A stretch of DNA of 31,640 bases from CAZAFM01 sp964484395 (lineage in GTDB: Bacteria > Campylobacterota > Campylobacteria > Campylobacterales > CAZAFM01). Position numbers and translations under genes: made by a program. The notes below the pieces were generated by a model, which did no database searches, was not told the DNA's origin, and saw only the letters and a list, made by a program, of their open reading frames with translations. The stretch is taken from contig CAZAFM010000016.1 of the NCBI GenBank assembly GCA_964484395.1, positions 1 to 31,640 on the forward strand, read 5' to 3'. Within the stretch, counting starts at the first letter, position 1. Each line of letters starts with the position of its first letter. Shown here one piece after another: positions 24,156 through 31,640 of the stretch.

Positions 24156-24711
24156 ACTAGTGTGTGGAATAGATGAGGCTGGACGAGGACCACTAGCTGG
24201 ACCTCTGTGTGTAGCTGGAGTTGTACTTCTGGGTCATATAGATGGGCTAAATGACTCAAAAAAACTAACTTCTACAAAAAGAGAGTACCTATATGATAAG
24301 ATAGTGCAAAACTCACGATATAGGATTGTCTTTAAAAGTAGTGAGTTTATAGACACTTATGGTATCTCAAAAGCTATAGCAAGCTCTCTTGAAGATATAC
24401 AACACAAGATAGAAGCAAAACTATATCTCTTTGATGGAAACAGCTCCTATGGTATTAGTGAGATTGAAACCATCATAAAAGGAGATAGCCTAGTAGATGA
24501 GATAAAAGCAGCCTCAATACTAGCAAAAGTAAGTCGAGATAGATATATGAAGAAGCTCTGCTCTATGTATCCAAGCTACTCATTTGCAAAACACAAAGGC
24601 TATGGGACTAAAGCTCATATAGAAGAGATAAAAGAGTTTGGCTTTTGTGCTGAACACAGAAAGAGCTATAGAGTGAAATCATTACAAGGAAATTTATGGG
24701 ACAGACAATAA
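24148..24711 (+). CDS. rnhB: Ribonuclease HII
   Basis: Removes ribonucleotides embedded in DNA and RNA of RNA-DNA hybrids. With the GTG start at 24148 it has 187 residues and the motif GIDEAGRGPLAGP, giving catalytic D9 and E10, plus D96 (LFDGN) and D113 (KGDSLVDE). AASILAKVSRDRYM and YGTKAHIEEIKEFG complete the family pattern. A longer frame opens at 24100, but the extra residues lie inside the preceding gene and do not match the family. GGAG lies 10 bases before the GTG. Confidence 0.95.
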   Translation: MSKLVCGIDEAGRGPLAGPLCVAGVVLLGHIDGLNDSKKLTSTKREYLYDKIVQNSRYRIVFKSSEFIDTYGISKAIASSLEDIQHKIEAKLYLFDGNSSYGISEIETIIKGDSLVDEIKAASILAKVSRDRYMKKLCSMYPSYSFAKHKGYGTKAHIEEIKEFGFCAEHRKSYRVKSLQGNLWDRQ

Positions 24712-25964
24712 CAGAGAAGATTTTTAGCGACCATGTGGGTAGAAGTGTAAGTGCAGGTGAGATAGTAGAGGTTCTTATTGACCTAGTCATAGGAAATGAC
24801 ATCACCACACCTCTATCTATTAAGGCATTTGAACAAAGCGGAGCGGAGAAACTAGCTAATCCAGATGGGTTTGCTATCGTAATGGATCACTTCATACCTG
24901 CAAAAGATATAGCAAGTGCTAATCAAGCAAAAGTTAGTCGCGATTTTGCAAGAAAGCATGACTTGAAGAATTTTTTTGATGAAAAAGATTTAGGGATAGA
25001 ACACGCCCTGCTTCCTGAAAAAGGGATGGTAGTTCCAGGAGATGTTATTATAGGAGCTGACTCACACACTTGTACGCATGGTGCACTAGGAGCATTTGCA
25101 ACTGGTATGGGGAGTACTGATTTAGCTTATGCGATGATAACTGGAAAAAACTGGTTCAAAGTCCCACCAACAATAAAAGTTGAAATTGATGGAGAGCTTC
25201 AAAAAGGAGTCTATGGGAAAGACCTAATCTTAGAGTTAATTCGTCTAATAGGAGTAGATGGGGCACTATACAAAGCCCTTGAGTTTAGTGGAAGCACTAT
25301 CAAGTCTCTTAGTATGGATGATAGATTTAGTCTCTGTAATATGGCAATAGAAGCAGGAGCTAAAAGCGGGATAGTAGAACCAGATGAGATAACAGAAGCC
25401 TTTTTACAAGATAAAAATCTTGTAAGAGAGCCAAAACTATACAAATCAGATAGTGATGCAGTATATGAGAGGGTTATAAAGATTGATGCAAGTGCATTAG
25501 AGCCAGTTATCGCATACCCATTCTTACCTTCAAATGGACACTCATTATCCCAAGCTCTCAAAGACAAAATAGCAGTTGATCAAGTCTTTGTAGGAAGCTG
25601 TACTAATGGAAGACTTTCAGACCTAAGAGTAGCAGCGCAGATACTAAAGGGTAAAAAAGTCAGCAGATACACAAGAATGATAGTCACTCCAGCTACTTGG
25701 AATATCTACAAGCAAGCAGAGAAAGAGGGCGTCATAGATATATTAGTTGATGCAGGAGCAGTAGTTAGTAACCCAACCTGTGGAGCCTGTCTAGGCGGAT
25801 ATATGGGGATACTAGGTGATAATGAAGTCTGCATATCTACTACAAATAGAAACTTTGTGGGAAGAATGGGTGCTAGAAGCTCCAAAATCTATCTAGCTAA
25901 TAGTGCCATAGCTGCTGCAAGTGCTATTACTGGCTACATAAGTGACCCAAGAGAGCTTATTTGA
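24696..25964 (+). CDS. leuC: 3-isopropylmalate dehydratase large subunit
   Basis: Catalyses isomerisation of 2- to 3-isopropylmalate in leucine synthesis, with a 4Fe-4S cluster. It has DSHTCTHG (122-129), GSCTNGR (300-306) with cluster ligand C302, and CGAC (362-365) with C362 and C365. It is 422 residues, the shorter bacterial/archaeal-type form rather than the 466-residue E. coli form. The small subunit leuD is not adjacent. The homoaconitase subfamily is similar, so a role in lysine-type chemistry cannot be ruled out. The ATG follows AAGGA and overlaps the rnhB end by 16 bases. Confidence 0.9.
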   Translation: MGQTITEKIFSDHVGRSVSAGEIVEVLIDLVIGNDITTPLSIKAFEQSGAEKLANPDGFAIVMDHFIPAKDIASANQAKVSRDFARKHDLKNFFDEKDLGIEHALLPEKGMVVPGDVIIGADSHTCTHGALGAFATGMGSTDLAYAMITGKNWFKVPPTIKVEIDGELQKGVYGKDLILELIRLIGVDGALYKALEFSGSTIKSLSMDDRFSLCNMAIEAGAKSGIVEPDEITEAFLQDKNLVREPKLYKSDSDAVYERVIKIDASALEPVIAYPFLPSNGHSLSQALKDKIAVDQVFVGSCTNGRLSDLRVAAQILKGKKVSRYTRMIVTPATWNIYKQAEKEGVIDILVDAGAVVSNPTCGACLGGYMGILGDNEVCISTTNRNFVGRMGARSSKIYLANSAIAAASAITGYISDPRELI

Positions 25965-26527
25965 GCTTCAATGTCTCATGTGTGATACTCTGTGGAGGCA
26001 AAAGCAGAAGAATGGGAGAGAATAAATCCCTTCTTCCCTTTGGAGGCAAAGATAGTCTTGCGGAGTATCAGCTTGAAAAACTTAAGCCCTACTTTTTAGA
26101 GACCTATATATCGTGTAAAAACTCATCAATTTATAACTTTGAAGCAGAGTTTATAGAGGATGAGAGTAGTGAGTTTAACCCATTTAATGGCATCTTGAGT
26201 TCATTTAACTACACCGGTATGCCCTATCTTTTTTTCCTGCCAGTTGATACACCTCTAATAAGCATAGAGTCTATAGAAAAAATCCTTCAAGCAAATAGCT
26301 GCTCAAAAGATGGAGCCATAGCTAAAACTAAAAGTGACACCCATAACCTAGTAGGTATCTACTCAAACTCAGTAGTTCCAAAGATAGAGTCAATGATAAA
26401 AGAGGGAGATTTTAGAGTAAGAAATCTCATAAAGTCTATGGATTTTATAGAAGTTGAGTTTGAGAGTGAGGATGAGTTTGTCAATCTTAACTATAAAGAC
26501 GAATACAACAGAGTACTTAGAAAATAA
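25961..26527 (+). CDS. mobA: Molybdenum cofactor guanylyltransferase
   Basis: 188 residues with the nucleotidyltransferase motif CVILCGGKSRRMGENKSLLP (7-26), a GTP-binding Rossmann-like start, and FLPVDTPLIS as the metal-binding segment. MobA attaches GMP to molybdopterin to form the bis-MGD cofactor for enzymes such as nitrate and formate reductases, common in this phylum. The start is TTG at 25961, overlapping the leuC TGA as TTGA. There is no better in-frame start. Confidence 0.9.
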   Translation: MSFNVSCVILCGGKSRRMGENKSLLPFGGKDSLAEYQLEKLKPYFLETYISCKNSSIYNFEAEFIEDESSEFNPFNGILSSFNYTGMPYLFFLPVDTPLISIESIEKILQANSCSKDGAIAKTKSDTHNLVGIYSNSVVPKIESMIKEGDFRVRNLIKSMDFIEVEFESEDEFVNLNYKDEYNRVLRK

Positions 26528-26540
26528 ACAGAGCCAATAA

Positions 26541-26699
26541 AACATTATTAAAGGTGTTACCTTAAAAGGGAGTGCTGACAAAGGTATTAAGCTTTTTGTG
26601 GTGTTTACAAAAAGAGGTGATAAAATAAGAGTTATCAGCGCAAGAGTGATGAATAAAAAGGAGGCAAACTATTATGAAAACTACAAAAAAGATTCCTAA
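26541..26699 (+). pseudogene. brnT: BrnT toxin remnant lacking the N-terminal part
   Basis: The frame from 26541 to the TAA at 26697-26699 encodes a tail with KLFVVFTKRGDKIRVISARV and MNKKEANYYE, the C-terminal signature of BrnT (DUF497-type) toxins. BrnT is normally about 90-100 residues; here an in-frame TAA at 26538 precedes the fragment and there is no plausible start codon before a GTG at 26598. The N-terminal segment with the usual WDPEKA-like motif is absent. The fragment overlaps the antitoxin by 26 bases, as intact pairs do. It probably arose by deletion at the mobA end; no product is expected. Confidence 0.75.
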
Positions 26700-26937
26700 C
26701 TTTCAAAGTGAAGAGGAAGAGCGAGTGTTTTGGGAAAGTCACGATAGTAGTGAGTATTTAGACTGGTCTAATGCAAAAAACATAAAGTTCCCTAATCTAA
26801 AAAAAAGTACCAAAACAATATCACTACGACTTCCTGAAGATATGCTTGAAGCCTTAAAGGTAAAGGCAAACGCCTTAGATATTCCTTACCAATCCTTGAT
26901 AAAAGTATTACTCAAAAAAGAGTTAAATTTGGGATGA
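26674..26937 (+). CDS. brnA: BrnA/CopG-type antitoxin
   Basis: 87 residues, intact. The N-terminal FQSEEEERVFWESHDSSEYL pattern and the C-terminal ribbon-helix-helix KTISLRLPEDMLEALKVKAN (about 49-68) with PYQSLIKVLL match antitoxins of BrnT partners (the CopG antitoxin family, PF12441-like). AAGGAGG lies 9 bases before the ATG at 26674. It overlaps the BrnT fragment. The toxin is broken while this frame is preserved, so it may act as an orphan repressor. The exact subfamily is inferred from the pattern. Confidence 0.82.
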   Translation: MKTTKKIPNFQSEEEERVFWESHDSSEYLDWSNAKNIKFPNLKKSTKTISLRLPEDMLEALKVKANALDIPYQSLIKVLLKKELNLG

Positions 26938-26966
26938 GAGTTTTCCCTAGTTACTGTTTAGTCAAC

Positions 26967-26990
26967 CAAGAGGGCCAGAAGGCTCTCTTG
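26967..26990 (+). terminator. Hairpin terminator between BrnA and the BCCT gene
   Basis: CAAGAGGGCC (26967-26976) pairs with GGCTCTCTTG (26981-26990) over 10 bp with one G-U, loop AGAA. On the plus strand a T-rich stretch follows after eight bases, so it probably terminates the plus-strand operon; it may also serve as a barrier for the convergent BCCT gene. Confidence 0.6.
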
Positions 26991-27001
26991 CTGTGTAGTT
27001 T

Positions 27002-28570
27002 TTATTTTACAGTATGAACTTCGCTTTTTAGTCCTTTATAAAGACCATAACACATCACTATCAGCACTATTGTAAAAGGTAGTCCTGTGGTAATGGCTCC
27101 AGCTTGAAGTGCATCAAGAGCTTCTTTACCACCTACAAAAAGTAGTGCGCCAGCTATAACACCCTCTATAGTTGCCCAGAATATCCTCTGAGGAATAGGT
27201 GCATCTATCTTACCACCAGAAGTAATAGAGTCAATAACAAGTGAACCAGAGTCAGAGCTAGTGATGAAAAATATCAAGACTAGCACAACTGCTAAAAATG
27301 ATATGAGATCAGTCATAGCTAGATTTTCAAACATCTGAAACATTGCCAAAGATACATCTTCAAGTCCGTTTTGAGCTAGTGAACCAATACCTGCTTGAAT
27401 CTGCTCAAGAGCTGTTCCACCAAATGCAGTCATCCAGATAACTGTGATTGCTGTTGGTATCAAAAGAACTGCTATAATAAACTCTCTAACAGTTCTACCT
27501 CTTGACACTCTAGCGATGAACATACCAACAAATGGTGACCATGATATCCACCAAGCCCAGTAGAACACTGTCCATCCATCCATCCAAGCACCGTCTTCTC
27601 TTCCAAAAGGGTTACTTAGCGGGATGATGTTTGTTAGATAGCTCACAGTCGTAGTTCCAAACCCCATAAAAGTAGCAAGTGTTGGTCCTGCGATAATCAC
27701 AAAAAGAAGTAGAAAGGTAGCTAAAGCCATATTGATATTACTTAAAATCTTAACACCACCATGTACACCTCTAACAACTGAAAAAATTGCAGCAGCCGTA
27801 ACAAGAACAATAATAGCCACCTGTGTATTAATACCATTACTAATAACACCACCACTTAAAAAATCCAGTCCAGAAGCTGCTTGTTGAGCACCAAGCCCAA
27901 GGGAAGTAGCAAGACCAAAAATAGTTGCTAGAACCGCAAGTAAGTCTATCAAATGCCCAGCCCAGCCCCAAACTCGATCACCTAAGACAGGGTAAAAAGC
28001 TGACCGAATAGTTAAAGGCAAACCTTTGTTGTAAGCAAAAAAAGCAAGTGATAGTGCGACAACCGCATATATAGCCCAAGGGTGGAAGCCCCAGTGATAC
28101 ATTGTGGCACCCATAGCCATACTAGCCCCAGCTTGTGTGTTTGCCTCAACACCTAGTGGTGTCTCATACCATCCAGTGTAGTAAGCAACCGGTTCAGCTA
28201 CCCCCCAAAACATAAGACCTATACCCATACCAGCAGCGAAAAGCATCGCAAACCACGATAGTCTTGAAAACTCAGGTTTCGCATCTTTACCACCTAGTCT
28301 TATCTTCCCTACTGGTAAAAATATAAGTACAACACAAAAAATTACAAATAGGTTTGCAGCCATCATGAAAAGCCAATTAAAACTACCTATTGTCCACCAC
28401 TTAGCACCATCGAGCATCTCTTTTGCACCCTCTGGAAATATCAAAGTAAAAATAACAAAAATAACCATAAGTGTTGAAGTCACCGCAAAAACAGGGTGGT
28501 GAATATCCATTCCCATGACTTTTAGATTGTCCTGCCCAACCTTATAATCAGTATCGTAAATTCCAGCCAT
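27002..28570 (-). CDS. BCCT family betaine/carnitine/choline-type transporter
   Basis: 522 residues with twelve predicted membrane helices. AAGMGIGLMFWGVAEPVAYY is the BCCT signature and the Gly-rich MGIG motif, as in BetP. YWAWWISWSPFVGMFIARVS is the conserved helix 8 with the Trp-rich substrate box. BCCT carriers bring in quaternary-ammonium osmolytes by sodium or proton gradients. The C-terminal tail is short, so osmosensing by a long C-terminal helix as in BetP is unlikely. The exact substrate cannot be told. AGGAGG precedes the ATG at 28570. Monocistronic, opposite to the brnA locus. Confidence 0.92.
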   Translation of the reverse strand: MAGIYDTDYKVGQDNLKVMGMDIHHPVFAVTSTLMVIFVIFTLIFPEGAKEMLDGAKWWTIGSFNWLFMMAANLFVIFCVVLIFLPVGKIRLGGKDAKPEFSRLSWFAMLFAAGMGIGLMFWGVAEPVAYYTGWYETPLGVEANTQAGASMAMGATMYHWGFHPWAIYAVVALSLAFFAYNKGLPLTIRSAFYPVLGDRVWGWAGHLIDLLAVLATIFGLATSLGLGAQQAASGLDFLSGGVISNGINTQVAIIVLVTAAAIFSVVRGVHGGVKILSNINMALATFLLLFVIIAGPTLATFMGFGTTTVSYLTNIIPLSNPFGREDGAWMDGWTVFYWAWWISWSPFVGMFIARVSRGRTVREFIIAVLLIPTAITVIWMTAFGGTALEQIQAGIGSLAQNGLEDVSLAMFQMFENLAMTDLISFLAVVLVLIFFITSSDSGSLVIDSITSGGKIDAPIPQRIFWATIEGVIAGALLFVGGKEALDALQAGAITTGLPFTIVLIVMCYGLYKGLKSEVHTVK

Positions 28571-28625
28571 TTGCCCTCCTAGAAATAAAATTAACTTGAG
28601 ATTTTTATGTTATACAAAAAATAAT

Positions 28626-28631
28626 ATTATA
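28626..28631 (-). promoter_or_regulatory. Candidate -10 box of the BCCT transporter gene
   Basis: TATAAT on the minus strand at 28631-28626 lies about 55 bases before the transporter ATG in very AT-rich DNA. No convincing -35 box is present. Confidence 0.4.
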
Positions 28632-28659
28632 ATAAGGTTAAGTAAGTTTTTTTAAAGAT

Positions 28660-28675
28660 ATCCCAGCAAGGGGAT
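28660..28675 (-). terminator. Weak hairpin after alaS
   Basis: ATCCC (28660-28664 on the plus strand) pairs with GGGAT (28671-28675) on a 5-bp stem five bases past the alaS stop, without a strong T-run. It may be only a partial terminator; alaS might read through to the transporter gene. Confidence 0.25.
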
Positions 28676-28679
28676 GTGT

Positions 28680-31235
28680 CTACTGTAAGATAGTTGTAGC
28701 ATACTCTAGCGCAACTTTTGTGGCTTCATCTACTTTTGAAGTATCTTTTCCTCCTGCTTGTGCAAAGTCATCTCTTCCACCGCCATTTCCACCTAAGACT
28801 TGAGCTATCTCTTTTACCCATGCACCAGCTTTTATAGGGCAGTTTTTAGCACCAGCTGCGATTATGACCTTTTCACCTTTGACTTGCAAAAGCATGATGG
28901 CTACTTTCTCATTTTGGTTTTTAGCTTCATCTATAAGTGACTTAATGTCTGCATCATCCTCTCTATCTACTATCACTTTTATACCATTTATCACTCTAGA
29001 GCTAAGCTCTTTTTTGCTTGAGCTTTGAAGCTTTTTTATCTGCTCTTTTAGCTCTTTTATCTGCTCTTTTTGTTTTTTTATACCTCCTAAGAGGTCTTGA
29101 GATTTTAGCACCTCTTTTGCTTGCTCACTTTGGTTAATAAAAGACTTTGCATACTCATAAGCACTTCTACCACACACAGCTTCTATCCTTCTTACTCCAG
29201 CATTTACTCCACTCTCTTTTATGATAAAGAAACTTCCTATTTCAGCACTACTTTGCACATGAGTTCCACCACATAGCTCAAGGCTTGGACCAATTTGAAC
29301 TACTCTAACTACATCTCCATACTTCTCTCCAAAAAGAGCAGCTGCACCCATTTTTTTGGCATCGTCTATGCTTTTTTCTTCTACCTTAGCTTTTGTTGAT
29401 GCTAGGACTATATCATTAACCTTTTTTTCTACTAGTTCTATCTCCTGAATACTCAAAGCTTTAGGGTGAGAAAAGTCAAACCTAAGCCTATCTTCAAGCA
29501 CAAGACTACCAGCTTGAGCTACATGCTCTCCTAATATATCTTTTAGCACATAGTGCAAGAGGTGTGTAGCACTATGATGTCTTGCAATTTCTGCTCTTTT
29601 ATCACCCACTTCTACTCTGTAGTTCTGCCTTTTTAGGGGTTTTAGAGGTTCTACCTTTGAGATGTTTAGCCCAAAAAACTTTGTCGTATCACTAACAAGT
29701 GCCACAACCTCATCACCCTCATATATAGCTCCCTCATCACCTCTTTGTCCTCCACTCTCAGCATAAAGAGGGGTCTTTTCAAGCATCATATAGCCAGCCT
29801 CTCCCTCTTGTAGTGTATCTACCTCTTTAAACTCGCCATTTAGAAGTGCTAGGATTTTTGCATCAATCGTATTTGTCTCATAGCCTACAAACTCATTTAC
29901 ACCAAACTTCTCAAGTAGCTTCTCAAAATCCCCCTCTTTAGCTACATCACCACTACCTTTCCAGTTTGCTTTTGAGCGATCTTTTTGCTCACTCATAAGC
30001 TTTTCAAACTCATCTAGCTCAACACCCATCTCTTTGTCTCTAAGCATATCTTGGGTTAGATCTAGTGGGAAACCGTAAGTATCATATAGTTTAAAAGCTA
30101 CTTCACCACTAAAGTGCCTACCCTGAGTTCTACTAAGCTCTTTTTTGAAAAGCTCCATCCCTTCACTGATAGTAGAGAAAAACGCCTCCTCCTCATACTT
30201 GATAAGAGTCTCTACACTACTGGCTTTATCTTTTAGATATGGATATGCCTCACCCATGCTTTCAACTACGCTTTTAGACACCTCAAACATAAAAGGCTCT
30301 TTTTGACCTAGAAGATATCCATGTCTTATGGCTCGTCTTAGTATCCGTCTAGCCACATAGCCTCGCCCTACTTTATCAAAGTTCACCCCTTGAGCTAGCA
30401 GGTGCGTAACGGCTCTAATATGATCAGCTATCACTCTAAAGCTAGCACCCTCTTCATAGATATACTTCTTTTTTATAACTTCCTCAGTTTTGTGAATAAT
30501 AGGCATAAAAAGTGAGCTTTCAAAGTTACTAAGCTTACCTTCCAAAATAGCTTGAACCCTCTCTAGCCCCATACCAGTGTCAATTGAGGGTTTTGGAAGA
30601 GGGTTTAACTTGCCACTTCTATCTCTATCATACTGCATAAAAACAAGGTTCCAAATCTCCAAAAACCTATCACCCTCACCCCCAAAGTAGTCTTCAGAGC
30701 TACTAAAGCTCTCACCTTGGTCATAGTATATCTCACTACAAGGTCCACAAGCTCCAGTATCACCCATCTGCCAGAAGTTATCTTTCTCATCCATCCTAGC
30801 AAGATGGCTTCTGTCTATATGTCTCTCCCACAATCTATACGCTTCATCATCATCTCTGAAGACCGACACATAAAGCCTCTCTTTTGGCAGACCTATAACC
30901 TCTGTGACGAACTCCCATGCAAACTCAATTGCCTCCTCTTTGAAATAGTCTCCAAAAGAGAAGTTCCCCAGCATCTCAAAAAGCGTATGGTGGCGTCTTG
31001 TGTAGCCTACATTTTCTAAGTCATTATGCTTCCCCCCTGCTCGCACACATAGCTGAGAGCTTGTAGCCCTTGGGTTAGCGGGGGTTGGGACTTTTCCAGT
31101 AAAGATGTCTTTAAACTGCACCATCCCAGCATTTGTAAAAAGCAAGCTAGGATCATCTGGCACTAGTGGCATACTCTCATAGATTGTATGGTTATTTTTA
31201 CCAAAATAGTTTAAAAACTCAGCCCTAATGTCCAT
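28680..31235 (-). CDS. alaS: Alanyl-tRNA synthetase
   Basis: 851 residues (E. coli has 876). The class II catalytic core (about 1-250) includes RHHTLFEMLGNFSFGDYF, with GRGYVARRILRRAIRHG near 290. The editing domain has the zinc HxxxH at H554-H558 and C655-H659 (CGGTH), so mischarged Ser/Gly can be cleared. A coiled-coil segment (about 717-745) links to the C-Ala domain, which has the Gly-rich GGNGGGRDDFAQAGG (815-829). AAGGA precedes the ATG at 31235 by seven bases. It is the only gene in its transcription unit that I can place with certainty. Confidence 0.98.
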   Translation of the reverse strand: MDIRAEFLNYFGKNNHTIYESMPLVPDDPSLLFTNAGMVQFKDIFTGKVPTPANPRATSSQLCVRAGGKHNDLENVGYTRRHHTLFEMLGNFSFGDYFKEEAIEFAWEFVTEVIGLPKERLYVSVFRDDDEAYRLWERHIDRSHLARMDEKDNFWQMGDTGACGPCSEIYYDQGESFSSSEDYFGGEGDRFLEIWNLVFMQYDRDRSGKLNPLPKPSIDTGMGLERVQAILEGKLSNFESSLFMPIIHKTEEVIKKKYIYEEGASFRVIADHIRAVTHLLAQGVNFDKVGRGYVARRILRRAIRHGYLLGQKEPFMFEVSKSVVESMGEAYPYLKDKASSVETLIKYEEEAFFSTISEGMELFKKELSRTQGRHFSGEVAFKLYDTYGFPLDLTQDMLRDKEMGVELDEFEKLMSEQKDRSKANWKGSGDVAKEGDFEKLLEKFGVNEFVGYETNTIDAKILALLNGEFKEVDTLQEGEAGYMMLEKTPLYAESGGQRGDEGAIYEGDEVVALVSDTTKFFGLNISKVEPLKPLKRQNYRVEVGDKRAEIARHHSATHLLHYVLKDILGEHVAQAGSLVLEDRLRFDFSHPKALSIQEIELVEKKVNDIVLASTKAKVEEKSIDDAKKMGAAALFGEKYGDVVRVVQIGPSLELCGGTHVQSSAEIGSFFIIKESGVNAGVRRIEAVCGRSAYEYAKSFINQSEQAKEVLKSQDLLGGIKKQKEQIKELKEQIKKLQSSSKKELSSRVINGIKVIVDREDDADIKSLIDEAKNQNEKVAIMLLQVKGEKVIIAAGAKNCPIKAGAWVKEIAQVLGGNGGGRDDFAQAGGKDTSKVDEATKVALEYATTILQ

Positions 31236-31493
31236 TATGTATTCCTTATTGTTTTGCTCTCTTTAGATAGAATTTTAACAAAACTTTTGTAATATAAACT
31301 TTTTACGCTCCTCCTAGATTTCTTGAACATATAGCTTATCTTTGAGTATTTTGTTGTTGAAACTTTAACTTAGTGTATTAAAGTATCACCAATATCTAGC
31401 TTTATAGAGTAGATTTGGCTAGCCTTCGCTTTGGATTTGGTTTGTTTTGGCTATTTTAACCTAAAAATCTTGATAATCAAAAAGACACAAACT

Positions 31494-31640
31494 CTACCTA
31501 AAAGCACCAAAGATTTTATCTATTGCATTTAGCTCTTTTTTCTCCATCTCTGTACTGCACTTTGGGCAAGTCCTTATCATATCTGCAGGGTTTATAACAT
31601 CACTATCAAGTTTCAATACTCTTGAGTAGCCACACTTTGG
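31494..31640 (-). CDS. C-terminal part of a zinc-ribbon protein, cut by window edge
   Basis: The frame reads in from the right edge on the minus strand and ends at TAG (31496-31494). The visible 48 residues hold two cysteine pairs, CPKC and a PKCG knuckle at the very edge (the first pair may begin outside), consistent with a zinc ribbon, then a short helical tail ending FGAFR. The family cannot be named from this fragment. It is followed by 258 bases before alaS, which I annotate only as intergenic (AT-rich, with a 13-base palindrome ACAAAA-C-TTTTGT at 31278-31290). Confidence 0.55.
   Translation of the reverse strand, partial: PKCGYSRVLKLDSDVINPADMIRTCPKCSTEMEKKELNAIDKIFGAFR

Noticed and set aside
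24050..24259. Minus-strand frame of 69 residues over the ATPase-rnhB overlap
   Set aside because: It is antisense to two confidently assigned genes, has low-complexity composition and no ribosome binding site.
26598..26699. Short functional toxin starting at GTG 26598
   Set aside because: No ribosome binding site lies before this GTG and only the last third of the BrnT fold would be made.
1..31640. CRISPR array, insertion sequence, tRNA or rRNA
   Set aside because: I saw no spaced direct repeats, transposase, tRNA cloverleaf or rRNA sequence; the gaps are all under 300 bases.

Overview
The window looks like a chromosomal core region of a member of the Campylobacterota (formerly Epsilonproteobacteria), most like free-living marine types such as Sulfurimonas. 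This rests on the AT-rich sequence, a UbiD-type decarboxylase of the kind tied to menaquinone synthesis, a short MurE and a short TcdA-like protein, absence of the L30 gene from the ribosomal operon, frequent TTG starts, and a BCCT osmolyte transporter. The genus is an inference; no 16S gene is present.

Layout. (1) 1-1571, plus strand: a UbiD-family decarboxylase cut by the left edge. (2) 1568-2069, minus strand: a toxin-antitoxin locus with an intact ribbon-helix-helix antitoxin and a PIN toxin that has lost its middle. (3) 9101 down to 2151, minus strand: a tight ten-gene housekeeping operon in the order nfu, unknown acidic protein, murE, panD, ybaB-like, PDZ protein, ispA, surE, tcdA-like, DUF4197. 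Several junctions overlap by a few bases. (4) 22921 down to 9256, minus strand: one continuous S10-spc-alpha ribosomal mega-operon of 29 genes (rpsJ, rplC, rplD, rplW, rplB, rpsS, rplV, rpsC, rplP, rpmC, rpsQ, rplN, rplX, rplE, rpsN, rpsH, rplF, rplR, rpsE, rplO, secY, map, infA, rpmJ, rpsM, rpsK, rpsD, rpoA, rplQ). It starts from a consensus sigma70-type promoter and ends at a hairpin near 9211-9243. rpmD (L30) and adk are missing from their usual places. (5) 23085-26527, plus strand, divergent from the ribosomal operon: an AAA-type ATPase, rnhB, leuC and mobA with overlapping ends. (6) 26541-26937: a second toxin-antitoxin locus, where a BrnT toxin lacks its N-terminal part but the BrnA/CopG antitoxin is intact. 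(7) 27002-31235, minus strand: a BCCT transporter and alaS. (8) 31494-31640, minus strand: the C-terminal end of a zinc-ribbon protein that runs off the right edge. No stretch over 300 bases lacks a gene, and I saw no tRNA, rRNA, IS element or CRISPR array.

The most interesting signals are not in the ordinary genes. The only sizeable gap inside the alpha part of the ribosomal operon (11277-11378, before rpsD) folds into a nested three-helix structure just upstream of the rpsD ribosome binding site. It is a good candidate for an S4-responsive leader. The rpsJ 5' untranslated region carries a second hairpin, which read on the opposite strand is a textbook intrinsic terminator. Both toxin-antitoxin loci keep an intact antitoxin beside a deleted toxin.
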